Assembly (NCBI RefSeq): GCF_021502585.1
Contig: NZ_JAKFGM010000001.1
Span: 434,001 to 498,000, forward strand
From: Sphingomonas cremea
GTDB lineage: Bacteria > Pseudomonadota > Alphaproteobacteria > Sphingomonadales > Sphingomonadaceae
Direction: 5' to 3'
DNA: 64,000 nt
The notes beneath the pieces were generated by a model. The model was not told the DNA's origin, searched no databases, and worked only from the letters and a program-made list of their open reading frames with translations. Position 1 is the stretch's first letter. Every line of letters begins with the position of its first letter. A program made the translations under genes and the position numbers. This document shows positions 1-8,146 of the stretch, in pieces.

Positions 1-3
1 CCA

Positions 4-1407
4 GTGCACGGCAGTCGGGAAAATTTGTGTGTCTCCGATTCTGGCACGGTCCCCGCACCCCTTGAAGCAGCCTGGGAAACGATCCGCGCCGGACTTCGCC
101 GTGACTGCGGTGCACGTACCTTCGACGGCTGGCTGAAGCCCGCCGAGCTAGGCGCCTTCAATGGAGAAGCGGGCGAACTGGAAATCGTCATGCCCAGCCA
201 GTTCATGGCCGATTGGGTGCAAAGCCATTTCGGGGAACGCCTTGCACTGGCGTGGCGCACGGTTCTGCCCATCGTTCGAGACGTTCGAATCGTTGCCGCT
301 GCCGATGGGCCGCGACCGGCGCCACTCTTGATCTTGGAAGAAATCCCGGCGGCGCCGGTGGGCCCGCGCGAACGTGATCCTTCGGCTCCCAATTTTGACC
401 CGCGCTATCGGTTCGAAACCTTTGTGGTCGGCAAGGCCAACGAGGTTGCGGCGACCGCTGCGAAGACCCTGGCGACTGCAGACAATATCGCCTTCAATCC
501 GCTGTTCATCCATGGTGGCACTGGTCGCGGCAAGACGCACCTGCTCCACGCCATTGGCCAGGCGTTCCTCGAATGCCGCCCGACCGCGCGCGTAGTGTCG
601 ATGTCGGCCGAAAAGTTCATGGTCGAGTTCATCCGCGCGCTTCGCGAAAATGACACGATCGGCTTCAAGAGCCGGCTTCGTTCAGCAGACTTGCTGCTTA
701 TCGACGATGTCCAGTTCATTGCCGGCAAGGATTCGACCCAGGAAGAATTCTTCCACACGATGAATGAAATCATCACTGCCAACCGACGGCTGGTGATTAC
801 ATCGGATCGTGCACCCCAGGATCTTGACGGAATCGCGCCGCGGATCCTTTCGCGCCTCAGCTGGGGCCTCGTCGCCGACATCAACCCGGCGGACTATGAA
901 CTCCGCCTCAATATCATCGACGCCAAGCTCTCGGCACTTCCGGGGGTCGAGATGCCGCGCGGCGTGGTGGAATTCCTTGCCCGGCGCATCACCAGCTCGA
1001 TTCGCGAGCTCGAGGGCGCCCTGAACCGTATCGCTGCCTATGCGATGATGACCGGTCGTGTGATCGATGTCGCATTCGTCGAGGAAGTGTTGGCCAATGT
1101 TTTGCGCGCCAACCAGCGCCGTATCTCGATCGATGAGATTCAGACGCAGGTCGCCGAGCATTACCGAATCCGCAAGGCGGAAATGACGTCTGCGCGCCGC
1201 GCCCGCGAAGTAGCTCGCCCGCGGCAGGTGGCGATGTATCTGTCGAAGCAGCTGACGCCTAAGTCGCTGCCCGACATTGGCCGCCGTTTCGGCGGGCGCG
1301 ACCACACGACTGTAATTCATGCGGTCAAGCAAATCGAACGGCTGCGCGCTGCGGATTCGGAGCTCGACGCCGACATTCGCCTGCTTACGCGCCAGCTGGA
1401 GGGCTGA
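4..1407 (+). CDS. dnaA: Chromosomal replication initiator DnaA
   Basis: DnaA binds DnaA boxes at oriC as an ATP-driven filament and opens the duplex. The 467-aa frame has an N-terminal DnaA_N domain (about residues 20-95), a short variable linker, and an AAA+ core with Walker [10 protein letters not shown] (about 171-179) and Walker [10 protein letters not shown] (about 233-241). The C-terminal DNA-binding domain carries the DnaA signature around [12 protein letters not shown]. The P-loop reads GRGKT where many DnaA proteins have GLGKT. The first visible start is GTG at 4 and nothing upstream can be seen, so the true start could lie outside the window. Downstream is a strong hairpin and then a convergent lipoprotein gene. 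No cluster of DnaA boxes was seen near the gene. Identity is very secure; only the start is uncertain. Confidence 0.97.
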   Translation: MHGSRENLCVSDSGTVPAPLEAAWETIRAGLRRDCGARTFDGWLKPAELGAFNGEAGELEIVMPSQFMADWVQSHFGERLALAWRTVLPIVRDVRIVAAADGPRPAPLLILEEIPAAPVGPRERDPSAPNFDPRYRFETFVVGKANEVAATAAKTLATADNIAFNPLFIHGGTGRGKTHLLHAIGQAFLECRPTARVVSMSAEKFMVEFIRALRENDTIGFKSRLRSADLLLIDDVQFIAGKDSTQEEFFHTMNEIITANRRLVITSDRAPQDLDGIAPRILSRLSWGLVADINPADYELRLNIIDAKLSALPGVEMPRGVVEFLARRITSSIRELEGALNRIAAYAMMTGRVIDVAFVEEVLANVLRANQRRISIDEIQTQVAEHYRIRKAEMTSARRAREVARPRQVAMYLSKQLTPKSLPDIGRRFGGRDHTTVIHAVKQIERLRAADSELDADIRLLTRQLEG

Positions 1408-1479
1408 TCTGGGGGGTTAAGGTTGTCCCATCAATTTGGTGGGATGACCGGGGTAGAGGTCCAGTCCCCAACTGGTCGG

Positions 1480-1507
1480 GGGCCCGCTCGGGAAACCGGG
1501 CGGGCCC
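1480..1507 (+). terminator. Intrinsic terminator of dnaA
   Basis: A 12-bp stem (1480-1491 with 1496-1507, one G-T wobble) is closed by a GAAA tetraloop and followed by the T-rich stretch TACTATTTTC. It lies 70 nt after the dnaA stop and points in the dnaA direction. It forms a pair with the second hairpin at 1520-1569. Confidence 0.75.
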
Positions 1508-1519
1508 TACTATTTTCAA

Positions 1520-1569
1520 AGCCAAAGCAAGGCCCGCCAGGAAAACTCCCGGCGAGCTTTGCTTTGGCT
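1520..1569 (-). terminator. Long hairpin after DUF4136 lipoprotein gene
   Basis: Arms 1520-1538 and 1551-1569 pair over 19 positions with one mismatch and one wobble, around a 12-nt loop. The hairpin begins 6 nt beyond the stop of the minus-strand lipoprotein gene. On the minus strand it is followed by TTGAAAATAG rather than a clean U-tract, so it is either a weak terminator or a 3' end stabiliser. Confidence 0.55.
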
Positions 1570-1575
1570 CGACGA

Positions 1576-2244
1576 TCAGTAGCCGGCGGTTGCCTGCTTC
1601 GGCTGGTTGGGAATGGTGATCTTGATCGTTTCGCCCGACTGGCCAGGAAAACCAGTGAACATCGCGTCAACCAGGCTTGGCACGAGGCGCGCAAGCTCGT
1701 CGGTTCGCGAGCGGGCCTTGGCTTTGCCCTCGAACAGGGAGGCGTTGTCCACCTTGCGGCGAATGTCGAGGTCCAGTTGGCTTACATAGTAGACATAAGA
1801 CCGAATTGAACTGCCATAGGGTGCACCCCAAAACGGGTCGTTCCAGCCCCAATAATATCCGTGGCCCCAGCCGCCGCCGTAGCGGCCATAGCCCCAGCCA
1901 CCATAGCCGCCGTAGCCGCCGTAGAAGGGGTCACTGACGATTTCAGTGTTTCCGTCGTCCACGCCGTAGCCAAGATGGACGATCATTGTGGCTTGGTCGA
2001 CAGAAGCTGCCCGGGCATAGCCCTGGGCCTGCATCCGCTGGGCTACCAGTTCCGCGTAGCGCGAGAATTCGAGCCCACCCATGTCATTGGGATTCATCGG
2101 TACTACCACGAAGCTTTGACCCTGCGGGGCAGGCATTGCCTGGTAACGGGAGACCTTCGTTTGGAGTCCTGTTGCGCATGCTGAAAGGCCCAGCGCGGAA
2201 ACGCCCAGCAACACGGCCGCGGCGAGCTTGTTGATACGCATCAT
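1576..2244 (-). CDS. DUF4136-type lipoprotein with Gly/Tyr-rich insert
   Basis: A 222-aa exported lipoprotein. Residues 1-23 are a lipoprotein signal ending in the lipobox LSAC, so the mature protein should be anchored by Cys-23. The remainder resembles DUF4136 (about 30-200): a small fold with a YAELVAQRM helix and a VHLGYGV strand. A central insert at about 107-140 is almost pure Gly, Tyr and Trp (GGYGGYGGWGYGRYGGGWG). Function is unknown; DUF4136 proteins are found in envelopes of many Gram-negative bacteria. It is convergent with dnaA and monocistronic. The 102-bp gap to trpS behind it holds its leader and shows no clear motif. Confidence 0.82.
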   Translation of the reverse strand: MMRINKLAAAVLLGVSALGLSACATGLQTKVSRYQAMPAPQGQSFVVVPMNPNDMGGLEFSRYAELVAQRMQAQGYARAASVDQATMIVHLGYGVDDGNTEIVSDPFYGGYGGYGGWGYGRYGGGWGHGYYWGWNDPFWGAPYGSSIRSYVYYVSQLDLDIRRKVDNASLFEGKAKARSRTDELARLVPSLVDAMFTGFPGQSGETIKITIPNQPKQATAGY

Positions 2245-2346
2245 GTCACACCCCGAGTCGGATTATCCGTTGGTACTGTGTGACACTACATGAAACGTGC
2301 TGAATAGGCGATGAAGCGTGAGAGTCGGCATCGCGACTCGGTCGCT

Positions 2347-3354
2347 TCACTGCCTGAGGCCCACCGCTCGATAAGCCTCAGCCAGGGTCGGCGCCGCTAG
2401 CGCCGATGCTTTTTCGGCGCCGGCGGCAAGGATCGCATCGAGTGCCGCTTCATCCTGACGCAACTCAATCAGTCGTTTCCGGAGCGGTTCCAGAAGGGCG
2501 ATGGTAGCATCGGCCAGCGCCGGCTTGAACATTCCAAAACCCTGGCCGGTAAAGCGTTGGAGCACGGCAGCAGGCGTTTCGCCGGTCATTGCGGCCATGA
2601 TCCCAACGAGGTTCTTTGCCTCCGGCCGCTGTTCGAGCTGATCGGGATCTTCGGGCAACGGTTCGGGATCGGTTTTGGCCTTGCGAATCTTCTGGGCGAT
2701 CTCATCATCGCTGTCGGTCAAATGTATCCGACTTTGCTCGGACGGATCGGATTTCGACATTTTGGCAGAGCCATCGCGCAGGCTCATGACCCGTGCCGCT
2801 GTACCCCCGCCAATGAACGGCTCAGGCGGAATGAACAGCTCGACGTCGAAGTCGTTGTTGAACTTCAGGGCAATGTCACGGGCGAGTTCGATATGCTGCT
2901 TCTGATCTTCGCCGACTGGGACATGGGTCGCCTGGTAAACCAGTACGTCCGCAGCCTGCAGCACCGGATAGGTGAATAGCCCGACGCTGGCTCCTTCCCG
3001 GCTCTTGCCCGATTTTTCCTTGAACTGGGTCATGCGATTCAGCCAGCCCATCCGCGCGGTGCAATTAAGGATCCACGCCAGCTCCGGGTGAGCCGGGACC
3101 GCACTTTGCGCGAAGAGGGTCGATTTGGCCGGGTCGATGCCACTGGCGATCAGCGCCGCAGCCATTTCGCGCACATTCGCCCGAAGCTTGGCCGGATCGA
3201 CGTCGATGGTGAGCGCATGAAGGTCGGCGAGGAAGAACAGGCATTCGGCCTCATCCTGCATTCTCACCCAGCGCAAAATCGCACCGAGAAGGTTGCCGAG
3301 ATGAAGGCCGCCAGTCGGCTGAATCCCCGAGACGACGCGCATGTCCTTTTTCAT
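2347..3354 (-). CDS. trpS: Tryptophanyl-tRNA synthetase
   Basis: Charges tRNA-Trp with tryptophan. The 335-aa length is typical of bacterial TrpRS (class Ic). The HIGH-like signature is [11 protein letters not shown] near residue 15 and the KMSKS loop is [11 protein letters not shown] near 198; between them lies the conserved [13 protein letters not shown] segment that contacts substrate. Its ATG overlaps the murJ stop in an ATGA junction (3351-3354), so it should be translated by coupling within a secB-murJ-trpS operon. A second Met at residue 5 is an alternative start. Confidence 0.97.
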   Translation of the reverse strand: MKKDMRVVSGIQPTGGLHLGNLLGAILRWVRMQDEAECLFFLADLHALTIDVDPAKLRANVREMAAALIASGIDPAKSTLFAQSAVPAHPELAWILNCTARMGWLNRMTQFKEKSGKSREGASVGLFTYPVLQAADVLVYQATHVPVGEDQKQHIELARDIALKFNNDFDVELFIPPEPFIGGGTAARVMSLRDGSAKMSKSDPSEQSRIHLTDSDDEIAQKIRKAKTDPEPLPEDPDQLEQRPEAKNLVGIMAAMTGETPAAVLQRFTGQGFGMFKPALADATIALLEPLRKRLIELRQDEAALDAILAAGAEKASALAAPTLAEAYRAVGLRQ

Positions 3355-4913
3355 ACTGAATCACTCCCGCGCCTGCCGCGCCGGCTCAGCAACGCCTGAA
3401 TATCTTCCTTGCCCATGCCCCCAATCACCCAAACGATCGGGAAATAAACCGCCATGCCGCTTGCGATCAGCGCGCCAACCCCAATCAGGCGATGACCGAC
3501 CGATCCGGCGAAGAAGTCGGCCAACTGCCCCTTGACCACCCACAGCACCGCCGCCATCGCTGCCCCAGCAATCAATTGCTTGCCGATGCGAAGCGCAAGC
3601 CAAGGTTCGATCCGGAAATGACCGCGACGATGCAGGATGACATAGAGCATCAGGCAATTGAGCCACGAGCAAATTGCGATTGCCGCCGCCAGGCCCGCAA
3701 TTCCGAAGGGCGGAATCAGCGCGAAATTCAGCAGGACATTGGCAATCAGCGTGACACCTGCCGTCTTTACCGGGGTGGCCGTGTCCTGCCTCGAATAGAA
3801 ACCAGGGGTCAGCACCTTGACCAGGACGTAGGCAGGCAGGCCGGTAACGATAATCGCCAAGGTCAGGGCGGTGATCGCTGCATCCTGCGAAGTGAAACGC
3901 CCTCCTTCGAACAGGGCGGAGATCAGCGGGCCCGATGCAACCGAAAGGGCCAATGCAGCCGGGAGACACAGCAGCATCGCCAGTTCGGCGGCCTGCGCCT
4001 GGACATAAGCTGCCTTGCCCGGTTCGCCTGCGCCGACATGGCGGCTTACTTGTGGAAGGATGGCGGTGCCAAGGGCAGCACCGATGACCCCGAGCGGCAA
4101 CTGGTTGAGGCGGTCGGCGTAGTTGAAATAGCTGAGCGAGCCCGTCCCCAGCCGGGCCAGGAAGAATGTGTCGATGAAGGCACTGATTTGGTAGACGCCT
4201 GCGCCCAGCGTTGCCGGGATCACGACCCTCACAAACTGTCGAACGCCCGGCGTGATCTTCGGCCGTGTCAGCTTCAGCACAATCCCGGCGCGGGCACAGG
4301 CAAGGAGGAGCAGCCCTAACTGCAACACGCCGCCGAACGTAACCGCGATAGCTAGGGCAATCGCCGTCGTCTGCCCGCCGACTGGCACGAAGATCAGCGC
4401 GGCGAGCATGGCGAGGTTCAGCAGCGCCGGGGCAAATGCCGCCGCGGTGAATCGCGTCAGCGAATTGAGGATGCCGGAGAAAAGCGAAACCAGGCTGATC
4501 AGGACGAGGTAGGGAAAAGTGATGCGGGTGAGGAGGGTGGCGAGCGCCAGCTTTTCCGCATGATAGCCCGAGATCAAGAAGACGAAGGGCCCCATGATGA
4601 TCTCGAAAACGATCGTGAACAGCACGAGGGTCGGCGCAAAAACGGCAAGCACCTCTTCCGAGAAATGCCTGGCCTCCTCCTGGCCGCCCTCGCCATGGAG
4701 CCGCTGTGCATAGAGCGGCACGAAGCCGGCCGAGAACGCGCCTTCACCGAACAGCCTCCGAAATGTGTTCGGTAACCTGAAGGCAACGAAGAATGCGTCG
4801 GCCTGCCAGCTGGCGCCCATCACCCGGCTCATCAGCATTTCGCGGCCGAAGCCCGCGATGCGGCTGACCAGCGTCAGGCCGCCGATCGTGCCTGTCGCCT
4901 TGACGAGGTTCAT
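3351..4913 (-). CDS. murJ: Lipid II flippase MurJ
   Basis: MurJ (MviN, MOP superfamily) moves lipid II across the inner membrane for peptidoglycan synthesis. The chosen ATG at 4913 gives 520 aa starting [19 protein letters not shown], the usual MurJ N-terminus with the conserved SRI(L/A)GF(G/V)R motif. About 14 hydrophobic helices follow. The frame stays open another 270 nt upstream, but that part is antisense-type peptide opposite secB and was rejected. It starts 19 nt after the secB stop and ends in a 4-nt overlap with trpS. Confidence 0.96.
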   Translation of the reverse strand: MNLVKATGTIGGLTLVSRIAGFGREMLMSRVMGASWQADAFFVAFRLPNTFRRLFGEGAFSAGFVPLYAQRLHGEGGQEEARHFSEEVLAVFAPTLVLFTIVFEIIMGPFVFLISGYHAEKLALATLLTRITFPYLVLISLVSLFSGILNSLTRFTAAAFAPALLNLAMLAALIFVPVGGQTTAIALAIAVTFGGVLQLGLLLLACARAGIVLKLTRPKITPGVRQFVRVVIPATLGAGVYQISAFIDTFFLARLGTGSLSYFNYADRLNQLPLGVIGAALGTAILPQVSRHVGAGEPGKAAYVQAQAAELAMLLCLPAALALSVASGPLISALFEGGRFTSQDAAITALTLAIIVTGLPAYVLVKVLTPGFYSRQDTATPVKTAGVTLIANVLLNFALIPPFGIAGLAAAIAICSWLNCLMLYVILHRRGHFRIEPWLALRIGKQLIAGAAMAAVLWVVKGQLADFFAGSVGHRLIGVGALIASGMAVYFPIVWVIGGMGKEDIQALLSRRGRRGSDSV

Positions 4914-4932
4914 CGGCCGGGCTGCGCGGAGG

Positions 4933-5460
4933 TCAGGCGTGGCCGACCGGCGGCTCGCCGCCACCGCCCGGCTGGCCTTCGACCTGCTGCTGGCTCTCGG
5001 CCTGCGCCATATAGGCGGAAGCAAAGTCGATCGGATCGAGCAATACAGGCGGGAAGCCGAGGTTCTGCACCGCATCCGCGACAATCTGGCGCGCGAAGGG
5101 GAACAAGAGGCGCGGCGCTTCGACCAGCAGGAATGGCGGAAGTGCTTCCTCCGGAATATTGCGGAAACCGAAGAGGCCGGCATAGCTCAGGTCGACAATG
5201 AAATGCGTGCCGCCATCCGATTTGGCGTTCAGTTCGATCTTCAGCACGATTTCATGGACGTCGTCGGCAACCTTGTTGCCGGTGATTCCGAACTGGACGT
5301 CGAGCGACGGCGGAGCCTGCCACTGAAAAACCTGGGGCGACGATGGACTCTCGACCGACAAATCCTTGATATATTGAGCAATAGTGCTGGCCTGCGGCGC
5401 TTCGCCGCCGCCCTCGCCATTGCCCTCTGGGGTCGGGTTGATCGGATCCTGGTCGGCCAT
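4933..5460 (-). CDS. secB: Protein-export chaperone SecB
   Basis: Cytoplasmic tetrameric chaperone that keeps pre-proteins unfolded and delivers them to SecA. The 175-aa chain has a polar Gly/Glu-rich N-terminal tail (about 1-22), then the SecB fold with IAQYIKDLSVESP and a C-terminal block VEAPRLLFPFARQIVADAV followed by the GFPPVLLDPIDF loop. The tail after that is Gln/Gly-rich. A good Shine-Dalgarno (GAGGAA) precedes the ATG. First gene of the secB-murJ-trpS operon and divergent from the timA-like gene, an arrangement common in sphingomonads. Confidence 0.97.
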   Translation of the reverse strand: MADQDPINPTPEGNGEGGGEAPQASTIAQYIKDLSVESPSSPQVFQWQAPPSLDVQFGITGNKVADDVHEIVLKIELNAKSDGGTHFIVDLSYAGLFGFRNIPEEALPPFLLVEAPRLLFPFARQIVADAVQNLGFPPVLLDPIDFASAYMAQAESQQQVEGQPGGGGEPPVGHA

Positions 5461-5590
5461 GGAATTTCCTCAAAGAATCGGGAAGGTTGGTGTAATTAGG
5501 TAAGCCTGCTTGAGGCCCGCCCGCTTGGCGCGAGCGACTAGCAGCCGCGCCTTTGCGGTGCAATGCCGGGGGCATCCGATGGAGCGCCCT

Positions 5591-5618
5591 TTGAATATGA
5601 GCGTTGTCGGGATTATGT
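5591..5618 (+). promoter_or_regulatory. Candidate sigma-70 promoter of timA-mltA-smr
   Basis: TTGAAT (5591-5596), a 16-nt spacer and TTATGT (5613-5618) lie 36 nt before the TTG start of the timA-like gene, inside the 193-bp divergent gap between secB and timA. The call is by eye. The secB promoter in the same gap could not be placed. Confidence 0.4.
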
Positions 5619-5653
5619 TGGACGCGCATTTTTTGTTTTGAACGGAATCATCA

Positions 5654-6310
5654 TTGACCGCCATTGTCATTCTTGCCCTCGTTGCCCTGTTCATCGGCCT
5701 TCGGCTGTACAGTGTGCTTGGAGAGCGCACCGGGCATGAGCAGCCGATCCTGAAGCCCGCCGATCCGGAGGCTGAAGCACGCCTTGAGCCGCGGGCCACG
5801 GCTCGCGCGTCGGCGCCTTCCATGCCGAGCGAGCCGGACGAACTTGCCTTCCTTCCGATGGCAGGCCCTGGGGTGCGCGCACTGCTGGCAGCGGACTCGA
5901 CTTTCGACGTTGCCCGGTTCCTGGAGGGCAGCAAGGCGGCCTATCGCCTGATCCTCGAGGCGTTTTGGAAGGGCGACCTTGCGGCGATGAAGCCGTTCGT
6001 CGACGCCCATGTCTACGAGACTTTTGCCGCCGCGGTCGAGCAGCGAACCAAGGATGGGTTGGTTCTCGATAACCGGCTGGTCGCGATCGACCAGGCACTG
6101 ATCGCGGGGGCCGAGGTCGATCGCAGCATTGCTATGGTCACCGTAAGGTTCGAGGCGGACATTGCCGCGGTGACTCGCAATTCCGCTGGCGAAGTCGTCG
6201 CCGGCTCGCTGTCCGATGCGGTCCAGACTCGCGACCGCTGGACCTTCCGTCGCGATATTTCCTCGCACGATCCCAATTGGCTGCTTGTCGAAACTGACGA
6301 GGAAGAGTGA
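5654..6310 (+). CDS. Tim44/TimA family adaptor-like membrane protein
   Basis: A 218-aa protein with one N-terminal membrane helix (residues 2-20, TAIVILALVALFIGLRLYS), a polar linker, and a C-terminal Tim44-like domain (about 75-212) recognisable from FLEGSKAAYRLILEAFWKGD and the closing RDISSHDPNWLLVETDEE. Mitochondrial Tim44 tethers the Hsp70 import motor; the bacterial role is poorly defined. The start is TTG at 5654; no ATG or GTG fits before the membrane helix. Its stop overlaps the mltA GTG (GTGA at 6307-6310). Confidence 0.88.
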   Translation: MTAIVILALVALFIGLRLYSVLGERTGHEQPILKPADPEAEARLEPRATARASAPSMPSEPDELAFLPMAGPGVRALLAADSTFDVARFLEGSKAAYRLILEAFWKGDLAAMKPFVDAHVYETFAAAVEQRTKDGLVLDNRLVAIDQALIAGAEVDRSIAMVTVRFEADIAAVTRNSAGEVVAGSLSDAVQTRDRWTFRRDISSHDPNWLLVETDEEE

Positions 6311-7485
6311 GCGCGCTCTTACGCGCGCTAGCGCTTTCCGCCAGCCTGCTGCTTGCCGCCTGCGCTACGCGCGGTCCCGTTCCCGCGCCACAGCCACCTG
6401 CTCCGGCGCCTGCGCCTGCGCCTGCTCCCGCCCCTGTTCCTCCTCCACCCGCAACCGCTCGCGAAGCAGGGGTAGCGCTTGCGGCTCCTGTCGCGCTGGA
6501 ATCGGCGAAGGCGGCCAGGGCGCTTGCGGCTTTCAAGCTGAGTTGCCCCGCGCTGGTTCAGCGTACCGACCAAAGCGGCCTGACCCTACCCACCGACTGG
6601 CAACCGCTCTGCGGCGAGGCGGCTACGCTTGCGTCCGAACAGGCGTCGGCCTTTTTCCGCGACCGGTTCGACTGGGCTCGGGTCGGCAATGGCGAGGCAT
6701 TTGCGACCGGCTATTATGAGCCCGAGATCGCTGGTTCGAGGGTCCAGGCACCAGGCTATGATGTCCCAATCTATTCCAAACCCGACGATCTCGTCCGATG
6801 TTACGGGCCGGACGGAAAGGGCCGGGGTCGGGTGGATCCCACAGGCCTTTGTGTCCTTTACTACGCACGGGCTGAGATAGAGGGTGGCGCCTTGGCGGGG
6901 CGCGGCCTGGAGATCGGATGGGCTGCCGATCCGGTCGAGCTGTTCTTCCTGCAGATCCAGGGCTCCGGACGACTGAAGCTTCCGGACGGACAAGAGGTGC
7001 GCATTGGCTACGCGGATCAGAACGGCCGCGAATATGTGGCGATCGGGCGATTGCTCCGAGATCGCGGCATTCTTCCGCCCGGCGGTGCCGACATGAATGC
7101 AATCCTATCCTGGATGCGGTCGCAGCCTGATGGCGGGCGAGGTCTCATGCTCGAAAATCCGAGCTACGTCTTCTTCAAGGAACTGACTGGGCCTGGCCCG
7201 CTTGGGGCACTCAACGTTCCGGTGACACCGCAAGTGTCTGTAGCCGCTGACCCCAAGTTCGTGCCGCTTGGTGCGCCAGTCGTGGTAGCCTTAGACCGCC
7301 CGGAAGCCTCGGGCTTGTGGATCGCACAGGATACTGGCGGCGCCATCAAGGGCGCCAACCGGTTCGACACCTTCTGGGGGCACGGAGATGCCGCCCGTCG
7401 CATGGCTGGCGGAATGTCTGCAAAGGGTAGGGCGATCATTCTGCTCCCCAAGGGAATTGTGGCTCGTGCGCAAGCTATCCCCTGA
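6307..7485 (+). CDS. mltA: Membrane-bound lytic murein transglycosylase A
   Basis: Cleaves the MurNAc-GlcNAc glycosidic bond of peptidoglycan, forming 1,6-anhydro ends, at the periplasmic face of the outer membrane. The 392-aa lipoprotein has a signal peptide ending in the lipobox LLAAC (Cys-19), an Ala-Pro repeat tether (about 24-50), an MltA domain (about 130-290, with GEAFATGYYEPEI), and a C-terminal 3D domain whose three Asp residues lie in SGLWIAQDTGGAIKG and ANRFDTFWGHG. The GTG start overlaps the preceding stop. Its last 20 nt overlap the smr gene. Confidence 0.95.
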   Translation: MSALLRALALSASLLLAACATRGPVPAPQPPAPAPAPAPAPAPVPPPPATAREAGVALAAPVALESAKAARALAAFKLSCPALVQRTDQSGLTLPTDWQPLCGEAATLASEQASAFFRDRFDWARVGNGEAFATGYYEPEIAGSRVQAPGYDVPIYSKPDDLVRCYGPDGKGRGRVDPTGLCVLYYARAEIEGGALAGRGLEIGWAADPVELFFLQIQGSGRLKLPDGQEVRIGYADQNGREYVAIGRLLRDRGILPPGGADMNAILSWMRSQPDGGRGLMLENPSYVFFKELTGPGPLGALNVPVTPQVSVAADPKFVPLGAPVVVALDRPEASGLWIAQDTGGAIKGANRFDTFWGHGDAARRMAGGMSAKGRAIILLPKGIVARAQAIP

Positions 7486-7996
7486 GGAGGCTGCGCTTTG
7501 GGCCAAAGTCACTGAGACCATCCGCCCGCTGTCTCGTGATCCGACGACCGAGCCGGTAATCGCGACAAAGCCAGGATTGGTGACTCCGGTCGGCCCAAAA
7601 GGCCGCGTACCGCCAAGCCGTGCTGCTGAATTGCCTCCGAAACGGACTAAAAATCTTAGCGACGCCACGCTCGATGGTGGCTGGGACCGTCGACTGGGTT
7701 CCGGCCGGGTCCAACCCGATCGGGCGCTTGACCTCCATGGCCATAGTCTTGACCAAGCGTGGACGGCGATCGATCGCGCCCTCGAACAGGCAATTGCCTC
7801 AAATGACAGGGTTTTGCTGTTAGTTACCGGTCATGAGCGTAAGGGCGAGCCTCCCCTGGAAAGGGGCAGGATCCGCGCCGCGGTGCATGATTGGCTGGCC
7901 GTTTCACGACATGCAAATCGAATTGCTGCGGTCCGCGGCGCGCATCGCCGGCATGGAGGGGGCGGAAGCCTTTATATTATTCTTCGCAAGGCTTAG
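7466..7996 (+). CDS. Smr domain protein
   Basis: A 176-aa protein with a C-terminal Smr domain (about 85-175) marked by LDLHGHSLDQAW, the loop LLLVTGHERKG and the terminal HGGGGSLYIILRK. Smr domains are found in MutS2 and in stand-alone nucleases; the cellular role of this alphaproteobacterial form is not established. The frame extends further up inside mltA, but GTG at 7466 (MRKLSPEEAALW) fits family N-termini and has AGGGA about 10 nt upstream, giving a 20-nt overlap with mltA. Confidence 0.9.
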   Translation: MRKLSPEEAALWAKVTETIRPLSRDPTTEPVIATKPGLVTPVGPKGRVPPSRAAELPPKRTKNLSDATLDGGWDRRLGSGRVQPDRALDLHGHSLDQAWTAIDRALEQAIASNDRVLLLVTGHERKGEPPLERGRIRAAVHDWLAVSRHANRIAAVRGAHRRHGGGGSLYIILRKA

Positions 7997-8121
7997 CGGT
8001 TTCCATCCTTTTTTAACCTCACCTGTTTAGTCCTGTTTCCCTGAATTTCCCGTCGTTGTCTGGCGGGCGACAAGGGGCAGATCGATTTCCAAGGTAGCGG
8101 ACGGTACGGCACAAAAAATCA

Positions 8122-8146
8122 GCAACGCCCTGTTGTCGGGCGTTGC
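8122..8146 (+). promoter_or_regulatory. Hairpin over the annotatable TTG start of the GGDEF-EAL gene
   Basis: Perfect 9-bp inverted repeat, 8122-8130 against 8138-8146, with a 7-nt loop that contains the TTG at 8133. A T-run (TTTTTTC) begins about 17 nt after it. It could mask the TTG, act as an early attenuator, or be a by-product of the coding sequence if translation starts further upstream. Confidence 0.4.

Noticed and set aside
1423-1809. 128-aa frame after dnaA
   Set aside because: Overlaps both hairpins and runs antisense to the lipoprotein gene; no conserved features.
2263-2271. TTATCCGTT as a DnaA box
   Set aside because: Only six of nine positions match TTATCCACA and there is no cluster nearby, so no origin is claimed.
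4914-5183. 90-residue N-terminal extension of MurJ
   Set aside because: Arg/Ser-rich sequence out of frame on the same strand as secB; normal MurJ begins at 4913.
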